A DNA stretch of 64,000 nucleotides from Azolla caroliniana (Eukaryota; Polypodiophyta): assembly GCA_043228905.1 (NCBI GenBank), contig JBHGNT010000018.1, forward strand, positions 1,302,001-1,366,000, read 5' to 3'. Below are positions 1-12,529 of this stretch, piece by piece. Numbering within the stretch: the stretch's first letter is position 1; every line of letters begins with the position of its first letter. The notes under the pieces were generated by a model, which worked only from the letters and a program-made list of their open reading frames with translations, was not told the origin of the DNA and searched no databases. Made by a program: the position numbers and the translations under genes.

Positions 1-144
1 AACAGGAGCATAGTCATAGGTTAGGTGGTGAGAAAATATGAATGATCAAACTTGACACACTTGCTTTCTAGATTTTTAAACATTGAGCCATTACAATAAA
101 GTTTTATCTCATCTTATCTTCTATTCACTACACACATATTACAG

Positions 145-3100
145 ATGGAGTTCTCTTATGGCACAAAGAAATGGACACCAAGAGATGAATTTGACAGTGC
201 AGTACAATCTAACGAGAACGGATTTGCTTTAGGGCTACACGCACCAGGACGCTTTGATAAAGTTCTCTCCATCAATAAGTGCTTGTTGCAACAAGACTCT
301 GCTAATAAGGTTCTTTAACAGCTGTACCTAATGCTACACAGAGTGAAAATAACTCTATGCATATATTTTTCTACAGAAGGGATTTTTTTTCCAGCTGGGT
401 GTGTTTTGTTATCTCTAAGAAGATTGGCAGTTCATTCCAAAGTTGGTATTAAAATTTGCAAGAAGAAAGTTGCAAGTTATGAAGATATACTTCTTGCAGG
501 TTCTTGAGATAGTTCAACATTATTGCAGTACTCGTACACAGGAGCTCCCACCATATGACACACATACACATCAGGGTTTTCTGAAACATCTCGTTATACG
601 ATCTGGCAGGTATACTCTTTGTTGCCTACTCCTTGCTGTTTTTTGGGTTTTTATGTCCCACTTATACCAGGAAAGAAAACAACATAAAGACCTCAAAAAT
701 AATGTGGAAAGTTACTTTCAACAGATTATTTTCAGTAACAGCTTAATGATTGATTGGTATAGAGAACCTGAAACAGGTGATATCCAGCTCATGGTGAATT
801 TTGTGACTTCAGCATATGAACCTATGCTCCTACAGCCTTTAGTAAATGAGCTGGTAGCTGGAGTGCATGATGTGGTAAGTTCAAAGTAGTGGTGTGTCCA
901 TGTCTTTCTTCACCATTTTCAAATATGTATTTTTTATATACCCAGAGAAGCATCCTTATCTGTCTTCTAGTTTCTGGATGATGTGATTTTCATAGGTTTT
1001 CCTAAAATGAGTCTTCTAAAAGTGTAAGAATTTATATTTCCAGAGAAGCATCCATATCTGTATTCTAGTTTCTGGATAATGTGATTTTCACTGGTTTCCT
1101 AAAACGAGTCTTCTAAAAGTATAAGAATTTATATTTCCAGAGAAGCATCCATATCTGTATACTAGTTTCTGGATGATGTGATTTTCACAGGTTTTCCTAA
1201 AGTGAGTCTTCTAAAAGTGTGTGGAAGGAAATCTGGTGGGGTATATCATCATGATATGGGGGTCTGGCAGTGGCCAATGGAATTTAATAGAGCTACAGTC
1301 AACACGAATCACTCAAGAGTTTCTTACATTTTTTTTTTGCTTCAGGTTATGTTGAATAGGATGGAGATCCTTATCAAATAATGATATTAATTGGTCCTCC
1401 AATCAGGACATTCTGAGATTTCTGATTGTCTTTCTTGGACTGGGTTGTTTTTCTCCACTTTTCCATGCCATCTGCCTATTTTCTTTTACAGCTGAGAGAC
1501 CATCAAATTTATAGATGTGGTAGAAACTTGGATTGGTGGCACTACCTACTATATGAATGGGTGGCTATCTGGCATTCAAAGTTATGTATCATGCATGATA
1601 CTGTAGTTTTTCAACTGTGTGACTTAATCTGGGAATATTGATATTTTAGAATATTTATGTGTTTGTCTCGTAGACATCCAAGGGTTCTGTAGATAAATCT
1701 AGGCTGGAGAGACATCTGCATTCCAACCAATATGTCTAGCCATTTGCACTCACATTGCTATATAGCTCTCTCATAATACGTGTTTTTCACTATTATACAA
1801 TCAGCGACACATTTCTTTGCATGTTTTTGAATAATTTTCACACAAACCTGCACTCTTAGTATAGATAGTTGAGCATTACAATAAGACGGGGTGAATGTTA
1901 AGTAAAACGTTTGAATAGCTGTTTGTTTTATATTGTTGAGAACATCCAACTATAGCAAATCAAATCTCAGAATCTATGCACATGGCTTCATATAATTTGC
2001 AGGTTAGCATTGTAAACAACATTAATTCGAGTATTGGAAATACTGCTGCTGGGGAAGAAGAACATGTTTTGTATGGAAGCTCAACAATCACAGAATGCAT
2101 CAATGGATTAGTATTCGAGATATCAGCAAACTCATTTTTTCAAACTAATCCTCGTCAGGTGTCCTTGAACTATGCATTTTTCTAAAAACTTGATTCAGCA
2201 TTTAATCCTTGGAGATTCTAACTGTAGCCTTAAAATTTTTGGCAGGCTGAAATTCTTTATGATTTGGTAGAACAAGCAGCTGGCCTGGAAGGAAATGGCA
2301 AGGAAGTAGTACTCGATCTATTTTGTGGGACTGGTACGATAGGGCTGACCCTTGCAAAAAGGTTGTTTGAATCTTGCTAGATTATTCTTTTGTATTCAGG
2401 ATTTCCATAACTTCATTGTGCTAATTTGTTTCAAACGTCTCTGGTAAATATGCTAAATGCTATGTAGAGTCAAGCATGTTTATGGTTATGAAGTTGTTCC
2501 AGAGGCTGTTGCTGATGCACGCCGAAATGCTGCTAGAAATGACATAACAAACGCCACTTTCATACAAGGAGATTTGAATAAGATAAACAAGGATTTTGCA
2601 GATCAAATTCCTCAGCCTGATGTAGTCATTATTGGTATGGTATTGTGAAAGTTTCTAATTTTATACACTGACATCATCATCTGTAAACATTTTTCTATGA
2701 CCACAGGTGATATATATAGGATTTAGTATATTAATTCTCAACCTAGTACCTCGTTCACCTTTCAGAAGGAATCTAACAAAGATATGATGCAACTAGGATT
2801 CAAGAAGACTTTTAGAGATTTATAATAGATATTGCGTTATGAACATTTTTCTGTAGGTATTTGTCTGATTGCAATACACCTTCTATATGCAGTTTAGGAT
2901 ATTAGATGTATAAAGAAAATGGGAAGTTTCATATCACCGTTTTCCTAGCCAACAATTAGTTCCCTTGCATTCTTACAGGGTGTTTGCCCTATGGAATTGT
3001 TAAGTTCAAACAATTCAGAGTCAACCTAGATGCTGAAGAACAATATAGATCCTAAACCGTGGTGTTTCTCATTGTNNNNNNNNNNNNNNNNNNNNNNNNN

Positions 3101-4584
3101 NNNNNNNNNNNNNNNNNNNNNNNNNNNNNNNNNNNNNNNNNNNNNNNNNNNNNNNNNNNNNNNNNNNNNNNNNNNGAAATGTTTGGATAAGAATCTCTTG
3201 GTCATGGTGTAATGGTCTTTGGAATATCTCTCTGTTTCCAGAGACCAATGGTCTTTGGAATTATCTCTCCGTTTCCAGAGACCCTTAATCCATCAGTGGA
3301 AAATCTGGTTAGTTATTTTCTCTTTCTTTAGACAAGTGTAAGAACATGGTAGCCATGAAAATGTCCAATCATTAAGGTTGATGAGAGTAGCAGAGGAAAT
3401 CAAAGTTTTTCTTTGATGCACATACTTCTTTTCCATCTTTCTGTTGTAAAAGGGGTATATATAATATAGTTAACTTTTTTCCATCTTTCTGTTGTAAAAG
3501 GGGTATATACAATATAGTTAAGGTCTTTCATGTATATATTTCTTTTCCATTTTTTATTGGTAGTGGGGTATATACAACAAAGAAAATATTTCATATCTTT
3601 GTGTGCTTCACATCTATCTAGGCTATGACAACGATTGGGCGTTTTCATGGCTGTGGCATTATTACAATCTGACACAATAAAGAAAAAGGAACCTGTTGAT
3701 TTTTGACGCCATAACTCAATCATAGAACTTTGAACTTGGCTGAATGATCTCCTTCACCATCATCTTCAACAGATCCAAACAGGCCTGGAATGCATCCTGA
3801 TTTAGTGAAGTACCTTCTAAAGCAAAGACCCCCACGCATTGTTTACGTCTCATGCAATCCTGCCACGTGTGCTCGAGATTTGGATTATCTTGCTCATGGC
3901 CTGGTAAGACTTTCTATTTGTGTGGGAAGTTCCCAGAATTTTCATATTCCCCTGTTCCTTGTTATTGTTTTATTTTGTTAATTTTTTGTGGTTATCTTCT
4001 TCAAAACGGTAAAGAACTCCAAAATGCCTGAATTTTTCTTTATTCCCCCAAATGCTGTGGTCAACCCTGAAAGAGAAAAAAGGAGATGATAGCCCATATA
4101 ATTTCTTGAAATGGGGTTTTACCAAAGGGCATTTGGGGAAATAATGAAAACTTAAGGTCTTGTGGGAAAGTGAAGAAAGACTCAGGTGTTTCACAGTTCA
4201 ACCCCCATTATTGTTATACCAAATTCAAAACTTAATCATGTAGTCAATAATCCAATGCCAGGTAGCACAAATTTTATTAAAATTTTCTCTTCCTTTTAAC
4301 AATGTTCTAAGTTTAAGTGGCTTGCGGAATTGTTGTGAACTAATGAGAATTAATCTGCAAACATATAAACCAACCAACCAACCAACCTACCAATCAACCA
4401 ACTAACTATAGAGTTGAATTCCATGCAGCCAGGAGCAGATTTAGATGGAGCATATCGGTTGTTGAGTGTGCAACCGGTGGATATGTTCCCTCACACTCCA
4501 CATATTGAGTGTGTTTGTGCACTTGAGTTACTGAACCCGATGATCTCAGCCTCAGATGATGTCGCATTGGAAACTTCACTTTAA
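145..4584 (+). CDS. TrmA-type tRNA (uracil-5-)-methyltransferase, 3' eight exons
   Basis: Predicted SAM-dependent RNA m5U methyltransferase of the TrmA/RumA family. The 5' exons (TRAM domain side) lie outside the window. Exons I can place with GT-AG borders and matching phase are 145-309, 500-609, 763-874, 2003-2158, 2246-2361, 2468-2634, 3773-3903 and 4429-4584 (TAA). Visible landmarks are MEFSYGTKKW and FALGLHAPGRFDKV in the first exon, the SAM-binding LDLFCGTGTIGL in exon 5, DPNRPGMHP across the exon 6/7 junction, and the catalytic-cysteine motif VSCNPATCARDL in exon 7. The last exon carries QPVDMFPHTPHIECVC, the usual C-terminus. No stop or frameshift is seen, so the gene is probably functional. 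Intron 6 contains the assembly gap, and the last intron contains the left breakpoint of the large tandem duplication. The orthologue is not named because only family-level motifs were used. Confidence 0.9.
943..1222. repeat. Intronic minisatellite, three ~97-bp copies
   Basis: Three consecutive copies begin with CAGAGAAGCATCC at 943, 1041 and 1138 (periods 98 and 97). They lie in intron 3 of the TrmA-type gene. Copies differ by a few substitutions and the third is truncated. Confidence 0.9.
3076..3175. other. Assembly gap of 100 N
   Basis: Exactly 100 N, the usual placeholder for a gap of unknown size. It lies in intron 6 of the TrmA-type gene; flanking exons are in phase, so no exon need be missing. 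Confidence 0.99.
3211..3283. repeat. Short tandem duplication, 36-37 bp x 2
   Basis: AATGGTCTTTGGAAT...TTTCCAGAGACC occurs twice in direct succession (3211-3246 and 3247-3283) in intron 6. Confidence 0.85.
3429..3524. repeat. Short tandem duplication, 48 bp x 2
   Basis: TTTTCCATCTTTCTGTTG plus GGGGTATATA is repeated at a 48-bp period in intron 6, with a decayed third copy just downstream near 3545. Confidence 0.8.
4367..4408. repeat. (AACC)n microsatellite
   Basis: Imperfect CAAC/AACC tetranucleotide run about 20 bp before the last TrmA exon. Confidence 0.85.
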
Positions 4585-6027
4585 AGTTTCTCGGTTGTAT
4601 TTAAGCGAGGCTTCTATTCTTTCATCTTGATTTAGGTGACGACTGGCTATCTCCCAAACCAGATTTTGTAATACAAATATATGTTTTGTTCTTGTTCTCC
4701 ATTACTACTGTATGTGTGTACATAGTAAATGTTCTGGATGAGAACATTGTGTGCTTATGTTTAACACGTTGATCCGAGCTCTTGATCATTAACATCCATT
4801 TCTAAGGTGCACTTGCACATGCGTATATTAATTTAGACAGGTTTGTGAACACCTATAGTGAAGAAGCTTTATGCTAGATATAAATGAAGAACCATCGGAT
4901 TGCATTTGACTACATGGTCTATTCAGCTAGGGTTTCCAATTATTGCTATTTCCTTGCAATAAGACTGCTGACATTTATCTTTAGTGATCTCATGGGATGC
5001 TCTTAATATGAAATAAGCTCGAGGGAGGTAACAAATTTCCATGGTGAAACCTATACATAGGTAAAGTATAGTGTTCCATGGAGCTGGCTCATGAACCACC
5101 ATCAATCACCCATGGAAATGATGCTTGACTGAGGAAGGACTTAAGGTGTGATATCTTTGAAATTGAGTTGAGACTAAATATGTAGATGCATAACAAAAAT
5201 TGGTGACCTGAGTGCACATTAATGCCTGAGTAATCACTAAACAAATTTCTGGTTCTTTCATGAATGGTGAGATAATGCTTGCAATGCAACATGTTAGAAG
5301 GGGTTCACCTTAGTAAATAACCAGTATGTCCAATCACATGGGAGTATGGACCTCCTTTGATCTCCTGTCAAAAAGCTTGAATGCATGATGGTTATGATCC
5401 ACGAAAATAAGGCAATGGTGCACCTTGTATTTCAAAATATTTTGTGTTTAAAGCATCTCTCAATGCTGATGTGGCAATTCTTGGGTGGCCTGTAAATGCC
5501 AGACAATTCTTGGGTGTTCCATGCCAACAAGAACGGAGCCTTGTACCTAGTTATGGGGTTGCCACTTGTATAAAATTTAATGTCAAAGCACCTATAGAAA
5601 TCATAGTTTGGTGTAAATAAACAGGTGCACAAGTTTGTAAAATGTTGATGACATTTGTTCTTCATAGAAGGTTGGATCAAAAGGAAGTTATTATTTTGTG
5701 TTTTGACTTTAACATTATATTATAAACTTGAAGAGAAACTAGAGGACTGATCCCCTTTAATTAGATTTTATGTACACTCTAAGATGTTAGGGGTTGCCCT
5801 TAATCATGGAGTGAGGATTATAACGATATGACTAAGGCACATGCAACCGTAGAATGTTGCCTCTTATGAGAACATTTCGGTCATATTTCATTTATTGTTC
5901 TGTAGATTTGACATACTCAATGGTATGTATGATGGTATATTGTGCAAACAATGTAGAAGTCGGTGACAGAATTACAAAGTGTTATTAACAAAAATGTACA
6001 CAATTCCAATGGCAAAAAGATTATAAA

Positions 6028-8138
6028 CTCCTAGGAAAACTAGTGGAGCCATCCATCATGGGAGGATTTGATGTAAACTCTAAGATTGAATGGGTATTGT
6101 TGTTCATCCATTGATTTGGACGTGACATGAGCAACGGAAGCAGGTATCGGTCTATGAGAATGCATCAAACTTCTCTCATGCTTGGTTGTCAATGCTCGGT
6201 TTCTGGGTGACAACAATTTAGTGCCAAATGAATAACCCCTCTCCACATCATCATTACCTTCCCAAATTCATCATATATGCTATGGACATCAAATTGCAAC
6301 ACGTGAGGGTCAAGTGAATCCATGAGCTTGTCATTCTTGTAAAGGGTCTACACCCAATCCAACAAGTTCATCTCTTCTGGACCAAGGTTGAAATCAAGAA
6401 CACGCCTACCACATGCAATCTCAAGGGCGAGGATGCCGAAACTGTTCACGTCAACTCAGGTGCTATGTATCCCATTGTGTCTGCAGTTGTCATCGTCGCC
6501 CCCATTTTGTCACGTGACACTAGCCTCGCTGGACCAAAGTCCCCTAGCATTGATTCCCAGTCTTTATTCAACAATACATTGGCTGCCTTGACATCTCTAT
6601 GGATCACACATCCCCCTAGACCTTCGTGTAGATATTCCAATGCGGTCGCCACACCCATCAGTATCTTCCATCTCCGCTCCCTCGTGAGCAGTATGTTTGT
6701 ACCCTCGATCCAATCCTTCGTGTAAAGTAGCTTCTCGAGCCTACCATTGTCGGCATACCCATACACCAACAATGCCTTCCCTTTCTCGTACGATCAACCT
6801 CTCAACTGCCACAAATTCCGATGCCGAATGCTGCTTATGATTCTCATCTCCGATGCAAACGTCGCCTCTCCACCCTCTTTCACATTCTCTTTGAGCTTCT
6901 TGATTGCCACCAGCTGTTGGGATGTTGAATTTTCATCGGGCAATATACCCTTGTAGACCTGGCGGAATCCACCCTCTCCAAGCACCATTTTGTCATAAAG
7001 TTGTGGGTGGCTCCCTTCAACACATTGTAGCTAAATTGTTGGATGTCCGCATTGGCCTCTTCATAAGCAGCACATAGTTCAGATGTCTTTGGCCTCAAGT
7101 TGCAGTAGAATGCCCCACCCCCATTCTTGTAAACAATGGTAAAGTACCCAATGAAGATGATAAGGAAAAGCAGTGAAAAAGAGATGCCCAATATGAACCC
7201 TAGATCCTCATGGTTGGGAGGATTGGAGGATTTGAGTAGAAGAGAAATGTTGGTCCGACTTGGCCGCATCAAAGGTCGAGAAGTACCACGAATAGAGGGC
7301 TTGATATTGCCGGATCCACTTGTTGCCGTGATGCCCACGCACATGGATGTGTCTTGAAAAACACTAGGATCAATGGAAGCTTGCAATACTGGGGATTGAC
7401 CCTTGCAGTCAACCGAATTTGCATAGTTGGTACTGTCCTCATAGTTCATCAACCAAAAAGTTTGTGGAGGCATTGAACTCAATCCAGGCTTGAAAACTGA
7501 AATTTCGAAGCAGAGAGAGGCTGGGAATGCCTGAAGTATCGATAGTCTTAATAGATTTCAAGCTATTTATGTCGATTCCGCCATGGCTAGATTTTGGGTC
7601 ATGAAATTGGGGTGATTGCGAGATATCAACCTCGGACTGCGAAAAACTTGTGACCGGGAAAGGAGGTATTTTCCATGAGGGTTACATTGGAATGGCCAAG
7701 GTAGGCACCGACACTGCTATGTGGGAATGTCTTGTCTTGTCCAATGAAGAAGGCCATGCCTTCTCCACTCCGATCCGATTGGGTGACAATCCGGAAGGAG
7801 AAGGATGTGTTAAAAGACATGTCAATGGCACCTGTCATATGGTTCGAGAATTCGATCGATTCTTTGGAGACGATACGCCCGCCGCTTAGATTGTGATTGT
7901 GGGTTTCGCTAGCGTCCGGAATGATCCACAAGATATTTGCATTATCTAGGTTTGCCGTAGTTCTGTAATATTGGTGCCCACCGCTATGCACAATGGAGAT
8001 ATCAAAGATAGAGTTGATGCAGGTCCTCGAATTACTTGGATCAAAGGAGAGGATGTTAGACATGGCCATGGTCATATGTGGTGATGATCCCATAAAGACT
8101 AGCAAGATGAGCCCAAGGTGCTTGAACTGCACTTTCAT
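6028..8138 (-). pseudogene. Lectin receptor kinase pseudogene A
   Basis: Decayed L-type lectin receptor-like kinase, paralogue of the intact gene at 9063. The ATG is taken at 8138 (MKVQFKHLGLILLVFMG, a signal-peptide-like start). The legume-lectin part runs to a frameshift near 7630. A membrane segment (LGFILGISFSLLFLIIFIGY) lies near 7200-7130, and the glycine loop GEGGFRQVYKG begins after another frameshift near 7010. [11 protein letters not shown] and DFGPARL are present. A 31-bp deletion after APEL near 6455 shifts the frame again, and the C-terminus can be followed to about 6028. With several independent breaks it cannot make a full receptor. It is divergent to B, with about 920 bp between their starts. 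Confidence 0.88.
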
Positions 8139-9062
8139 TGGTCTTAGTGACCTTACTCTCTCTATGTGTAGGGGTTGAGATGGTGACAATGGGTATATTA
8201 GAATTTATAAAGGGGACAACATGCCCCTTGTGACCAACAATAGTGGATCGGGCTGTAGTAGATAGCGAAAAGTGGAGAGGGAGGGATCTCTAGAACCAAA
8301 TGTGGCCAACTCCAAATTGGCTGAGTCCCAACTCTTAGTTTACATACATCACTCATTGTCTTCTTGTTGTTTAAACCAAATCAAAGATTAATAATTTTAG
8401 TTATAATCATAACTTGAGTTACTCATTCATCTTTGATTAATTTAGTAAGATTCTAATGAGATTTAAATTAAGCTTCTCATGTACTTGTCTAACTTTTCAA
8501 GAGTTGCAAACCTTTGTAATCTCCCACCACTTCAAACCAACTTAGACCAAGCTCATGAGTGCGACAACTTAGAGCAAACCATAATTTTTGACCATTTATT
8601 TTTGCCAATAATACATATGTGATCACTACTTCAAAGCATAAAATATTGTAATGACATCACAATTGGCAATAAAAGAAACCAATGTCATTATATTCAAAAA
8701 ATTAAGACTCATCTGGGACCATTAAACCATCGTTTAGACTTTTTTCTACTACATATGTGATCATTAAAACTTCTCACGATAAGATATTGCACTGATATCA
8801 CAATTTGCAATAAAAGAAATCAATTAAGGAATTAAAATTTACAGGGAGACCAGACCCCACCCATGTGGGAGTTAATAGTCAAGACTCAAGAATTGTTTGG
8901 GTCTGATTGTGTGTATTATGTATGAAATACCTAGATAGAGTAGGCCACAATGTTATCTTCTTCTGCAACCTAATGACATACATAAGAAAATAAAGACTTG
9001 TAGGTCACTCTTCCCAACATCCTAAAGAGTATAGATTCTCTAAATCATCGCGGCCACATACA
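8139..9062. other. Intergenic region between divergent kinases A and B
   Basis: No gene seen. It probably held the promoters of both kinases. Related sequence flanks D/C (53431-55711 apart from the LINE fragment) and remnant E (58100-58800), which shows it belongs to the repeated kinase unit. Confidence 0.6.
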
Positions 9063-11261
9063 ATGAAATTCAAGCCTCGCAATCTGGTCTGGTTCGTGTT
9101 GCAAATCCGATGGATACTGCAAAGTGCGCCACCCAATCTCTTCGGCATTTGCTTTCTGGGATCGTCATTGCCGACGGCACATAACGTGGCCATGGCCATG
9201 TCTCAGGGCTTCGCCTTCGGTCCAGGTTCGGACGACTTCTTCTCTAATTTCGACATTTCCATCGTGCCGAGCGGTGAGGGATATTCTGAAGCTACAGCAA
9301 CCCTGGATAATGAGAAGACCGTGTCGCTCACCCCAAACCCTGACACAAGCACTAATCTCAATCGAAGCGCCAATCGTGTAGTTTCCAAACAACCCATAAA
9401 ATTTTTCGACGATTCGGGTGTCATTGTCTCCTTCTCCACATTCTTCTCCTTCCAGATAATCACCCGAAGCAATCTGAGTGGAGAAGGAATGGCGTTCTTC
9501 ATTGCACAAGACAAGGCATTCCCACACAACAGTGCTGGTGGCTACCTTGGCCTCTCTAATGACACCTTCATCAATTCTACTACCTCCTTTCCTGGTCACG
9601 ATTTCTTCGCAGTCGAGTTCGATATCGCGCAATCACCCCAATTCAACGACCCGAGCTCTAGCCACATCGGAATTGACATCAATAGCTTGCAATCTATCAA
9701 CACCACCGATACTTCCGGTGACAACAATCCACTCTCTTTGCATCGAAATTCCAGGTTCCAAACCTGGATTCAGTTCGATGGCTCCACAAACATGGTCAAA
9801 GTTTGGCTGATGAACTATGGGAACAGGACTGACTATGCTATTCCTCTCGAACGCACAGCTGAATCCCTCATATTGCAAGCTTCCATCGATCCTAGTGTGT
9901 TTAATCACACATCCATGTGGGTTGGCATCACGGCAACAAGCGGATCCACTGTAAATGCCAACGATTCCAAGCCATCTGGCTATGCCATCTACTCATGGTA
10001 CTTCATTGCCTCCGATGGTAAGCCAACCAAAATTTCTCTGAAACTTCGGTTGATATTGGTCATCTCTTTTTCAGTGCTTTTCCTAATCATCGTCGTCATT
10101 GGATTCATCATTGCCTACCGGAATGGCTGTGGACCATTACGCTGCATCTTGAGGCCGAAGAAATCTGAACTGTATGCTGCACATGAGGCGGCGAGCGCGG
10201 ACATCCGACAATTTAGCTACAATGTGTTGAAGAGAGCCACCAACAATTTCAGTCAGAAAATGCTGCTTGGGGAGGGTGGATTCAGCCAAGTCTACAAGGG
10301 TATGTTGCCCGATGAACATCCGACATCTCGGCAGCTAGTGGCCATCAAGAAGCTGAAAGACGATGTGAAAGCGGGTGGAGAGGCATCTTTCGCATCGGAG
10401 GTGAGGATCATAAGCAGCATTCGGCATCGCAATTTGTTGCGGTTGAGAGGCTGGTGCTACGAGAAAGGGAAGGCATTGTTGGTGTATGAGTACGCGGACA
10501 ATGGTAGCCTCGATAAGCTACTTTACACGAAGGATAAGATCGAGGGAGGGACCGTAGTGCTAACGAGCGACCGGAGATGGAAGATACTGGTGGGCGTGGC
10601 GACCGCATTGGAATATCTACATGAGGGTCTCGGGGGGTGTGTGATCCATAGAGATGTGAAGGCAGCCAATGTATTGTTGAATAAAGACTGGGAACCAATG
10701 CTCGGGGACTTTGGTCTCGCGAGGCTAGTGTCGCATGAGAAGATATGGACGACCACGACAGCCGCGGGCACCATGGGATACATGGCACCCGAGTTGGTGT
10801 ACACGGGTCGAGCAACGGAAAAAGCCGACGTGTACAGTTTCGGCATCCTCGCCCTCGAGATTGTGTGCGGTAGGCGTGTACTCGATTTCAGCCTAAGCCC
10901 GGATAAGATGAATTTGCTGGATTGGGTGTGGACCCTTCATATGAATGACAATCTCATGGATTCACTTGACCCTGGCATGTTGCAATTTGATGCCCATGGC
11001 ATACATGATGAGTTTGAGAAAGTGATGATGATGTGGAGAGGGGTCATTCATGTGGCACTCAACTGTTGTCACCCGGAAACGGAGTGTCGGCCAAGCATGA
11101 GAAATGTCCGACACATTCTCATTGAAGGCCATCTCCTACCGTTGCCCATATCACGTCCGGATCGACCAATATCGAATCATGGTCCCCCGCACACCTTAGA
11201 ATCCACCTCAAATACACCTACGTGGAATAGCAAATCCTCTGATTTCTCCATTACTTTGTAA
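9063..11261 (+). CDS. L-type lectin receptor-like kinase (intact)
   Basis: Intronless 732-residue receptor kinase, the only intact member in the window. Order: N-terminal hydrophobic stretch (residues ~8-35, likely secretion signal), legume-lectin domain (~45-310, with [21 protein letters not shown] and FFAVEFD), transmembrane helix (~329-352), then protein kinase (~397-680). Kinase landmarks are the glycine loop [11 protein letters not shown] (G ~403), the ATP lysine in VAIKKL (~429), [11 protein letters not shown] (catalytic Asp ~531), DFGLARL (Asp ~549) and MAPEL (~575-578). The arginine before the catalytic Asp makes it an RD kinase. The family acts at the plasma membrane in defence and symbiosis signalling, but the ligand here is unknown. 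The ATG at 9063 is chosen because the duplicated copy C keeps the same start. Length fits the family. Confidence 0.95.
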   Translation: MKFKPRNLVWFVLQIRWILQSAPPNLFGICFLGSSLPTAHNVAMAMSQGFAFGPGSDDFFSNFDISIVPSGEGYSEATATLDNEKTVSLTPNPDTSTNLNRSANRVVSKQPIKFFDDSGVIVSFSTFFSFQIITRSNLSGEGMAFFIAQDKAFPHNSAGGYLGLSNDTFINSTTSFPGHDFFAVEFDIAQSPQFNDPSSSHIGIDINSLQSINTTDTSGDNNPLSLHRNSRFQTWIQFDGSTNMVKVWLMNYGNRTDYAIPLERTAESLILQASIDPSVFNHTSMWVGITATSGSTVNANDSKPSGYAIYSWYFIASDGKPTKISLKLRLILVISFSVLFLIIVVIGFIIAYRNGCGPLRCILRPKKSELYAAHEAASADIRQFSYNVLKRATNNFSQKMLLGEGGFSQVYKGMLPDEHPTSRQLVAIKKLKDDVKAGGEASFASEVRIISSIRHRNLLRLRGWCYEKGKALLVYEYADNGSLDKLLYTKDKIEGGTVVLTSDRRWKILVGVATALEYLHEGLGGCVIHRDVKAANVLLNKDWEPMLGDFGLARLVSHEKIWTTTTAAGTMGYMAPELVYTGRATEKADVYSFGILALEIVCGRRVLDFSLSPDKMNLLDWVWTLHMNDNLMDSLDPGMLQFDAHGIHDEFEKVMMMWRGVIHVALNCCHPETECRPSMRNVRHILIEGHLLPLPISRPDRPISNHGPPHTLESTSNTPTWNSKSSDFSITL

Positions 11262-12229
11262 TTCTCTTTTATTTGGGAGTTTGGTCACATTCTACTTCAT
11301 GACAACATTTTCTAAGTCTAATAATTAGTAAATATGTCATGACTCATGATGGCCTCACTTTTTTGCAATCTGATATCTAGACAATGTACAATTTATGAAA
11401 TAAAAGTTCAAATATATATGGTACTTTACTTTTGTTTGAGCATTTTAGTAATGGGGCTGTTCATTATAGGTGAACATTTAGGGTTACTTTATAATAACAT
11501 GTGTCTTCATGAATTTAGGGCAACGTAATTTAAATATGATCATAATTTGTTGATGGGTCCTATGACATAACTTATATGATGCTCTACCATAATTGACTAT
11601 CCATATCCGGGGACTGGTCTATAGGTCTCCTATGACTCTCATCGACACATTAAACAAAGGTTTTGGGTTTATCTCGAAAACCTCAACTCTTGGTTCTACT
11701 CAACATTAAAGTGTTTTTTCCATCTTGTTTATGTCTCTTATTGGCATTTGTACACTTGATCATGGAATGGTGCAAAAATTGGAATGGCATGGTATGTAGC
11801 TTTCATGATGATGAATGATTGAATGGATGATAAATTTTTTACGATGAATGAAAAAGAAGACAATGATAGTGACAATGACGATAAATTATAGAGAAAAGAA
11901 ATGGTAAACGAAAATATCTTAAGGAAACAATAAGCGATGGCTCATACTAGTTTCAAGAATTCTTAACTATAGCATATGATGTTCAAAGATTATTTGTGTG
12001 TGTTTTCCTCTCCAGAGAAAGAAGAGCCTGGTTATTTGGACATCTAATATCTTAGGAAATAAAAAATATGAGCTTGCGAGTAGTTCTTTAAAAAACATGT
12101 ACTAGAATCTTAGCTTCGAAGGTTGTTTTCATCTACATATGACTATGACAAAGGAAATGGCACTTTAAATAAGAAAAAGGATACTTGATATATGACTTCT
12201 TTATCAACATCCATTATAAAATTGGTTTC
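11262..12229. other. 3' flank of kinase B
   Basis: AT-rich, no convincing gene. The part from about 11793 onward recurs after kinase C (57240-57690), where it is fused directly to the truncated kinase exon. Confidence 0.6.
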
Positions 12230-12529
12230 CATAGTTCATCAACCAAACTTGGACCAAGTTTGTGGAGTCATTGAACTCAATCCAGGCTTGAAAACTGAAG
12301 TTTCGAAGCAGGGAGAGCCTGACAATGCCCGAAGTATCCATAGTCTTAATAGATTGCAAGTTGTTGATGTTGATTCCGATGTGGCTAGAGCATGGGTCAT
12401 TAAATCAAGGTGATTGCGAGATATTCAACTCGACAACAAGAAACTTGTGATCGGGGAAAGAGGTATTTTTCACTAGGGTGCCATTGGAATGTTAGGCGTG
12501 ACCATGGTCATATCTAGTGATGATCCCAT
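12230..12529 (-). pseudogene. Lectin-domain remnant F
   Basis: Minus-strand fragment related to the lectin part of kinases A and D (around the lectin NSL-like stretch and downstream). Frames are broken, and it ends at the duplication join at 12530. It is the unit-1 counterpart of remnant E near 57720-58050, which retains more of the N-terminus. Confidence 0.75.

Larger units (their letters stand above)
4176..12529. repeat. Tandem segmental duplication, unit 1
   Basis: This 8.35-kb block recurs from 12530 once later insertions are ignored. It contains the end of the TrmA last intron, exon 8 and 3' flank, kinase pseudogene A, intact kinase B and lectin remnant F. Matching landmarks: 4176-4360 with 12530-12720; 4700-6240 with 12880-14235; A with D; B with C; F with E. 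The join reads from lectin sequence into TrmA-intron sequence at AAAGACT (12530-12536), a heptamer also present at 4176-4182 and 58016-58022. The TrmA final exon is not recognisable in unit 2. Apart from the genes, 4585-6027 (TrmA and kinase A 3' flank) shows no coding signal. Confidence 0.85.

Noticed and set aside
443-889. Continuous 148-residue reading frame in the TrmA gene
   Set aside because: It runs through an intron; exon phases and family motifs support exons 500-609 and 763-874 instead.
3030-3212. Reading frame spanning the N run
   Set aside because: It exists only because N is translated as X.
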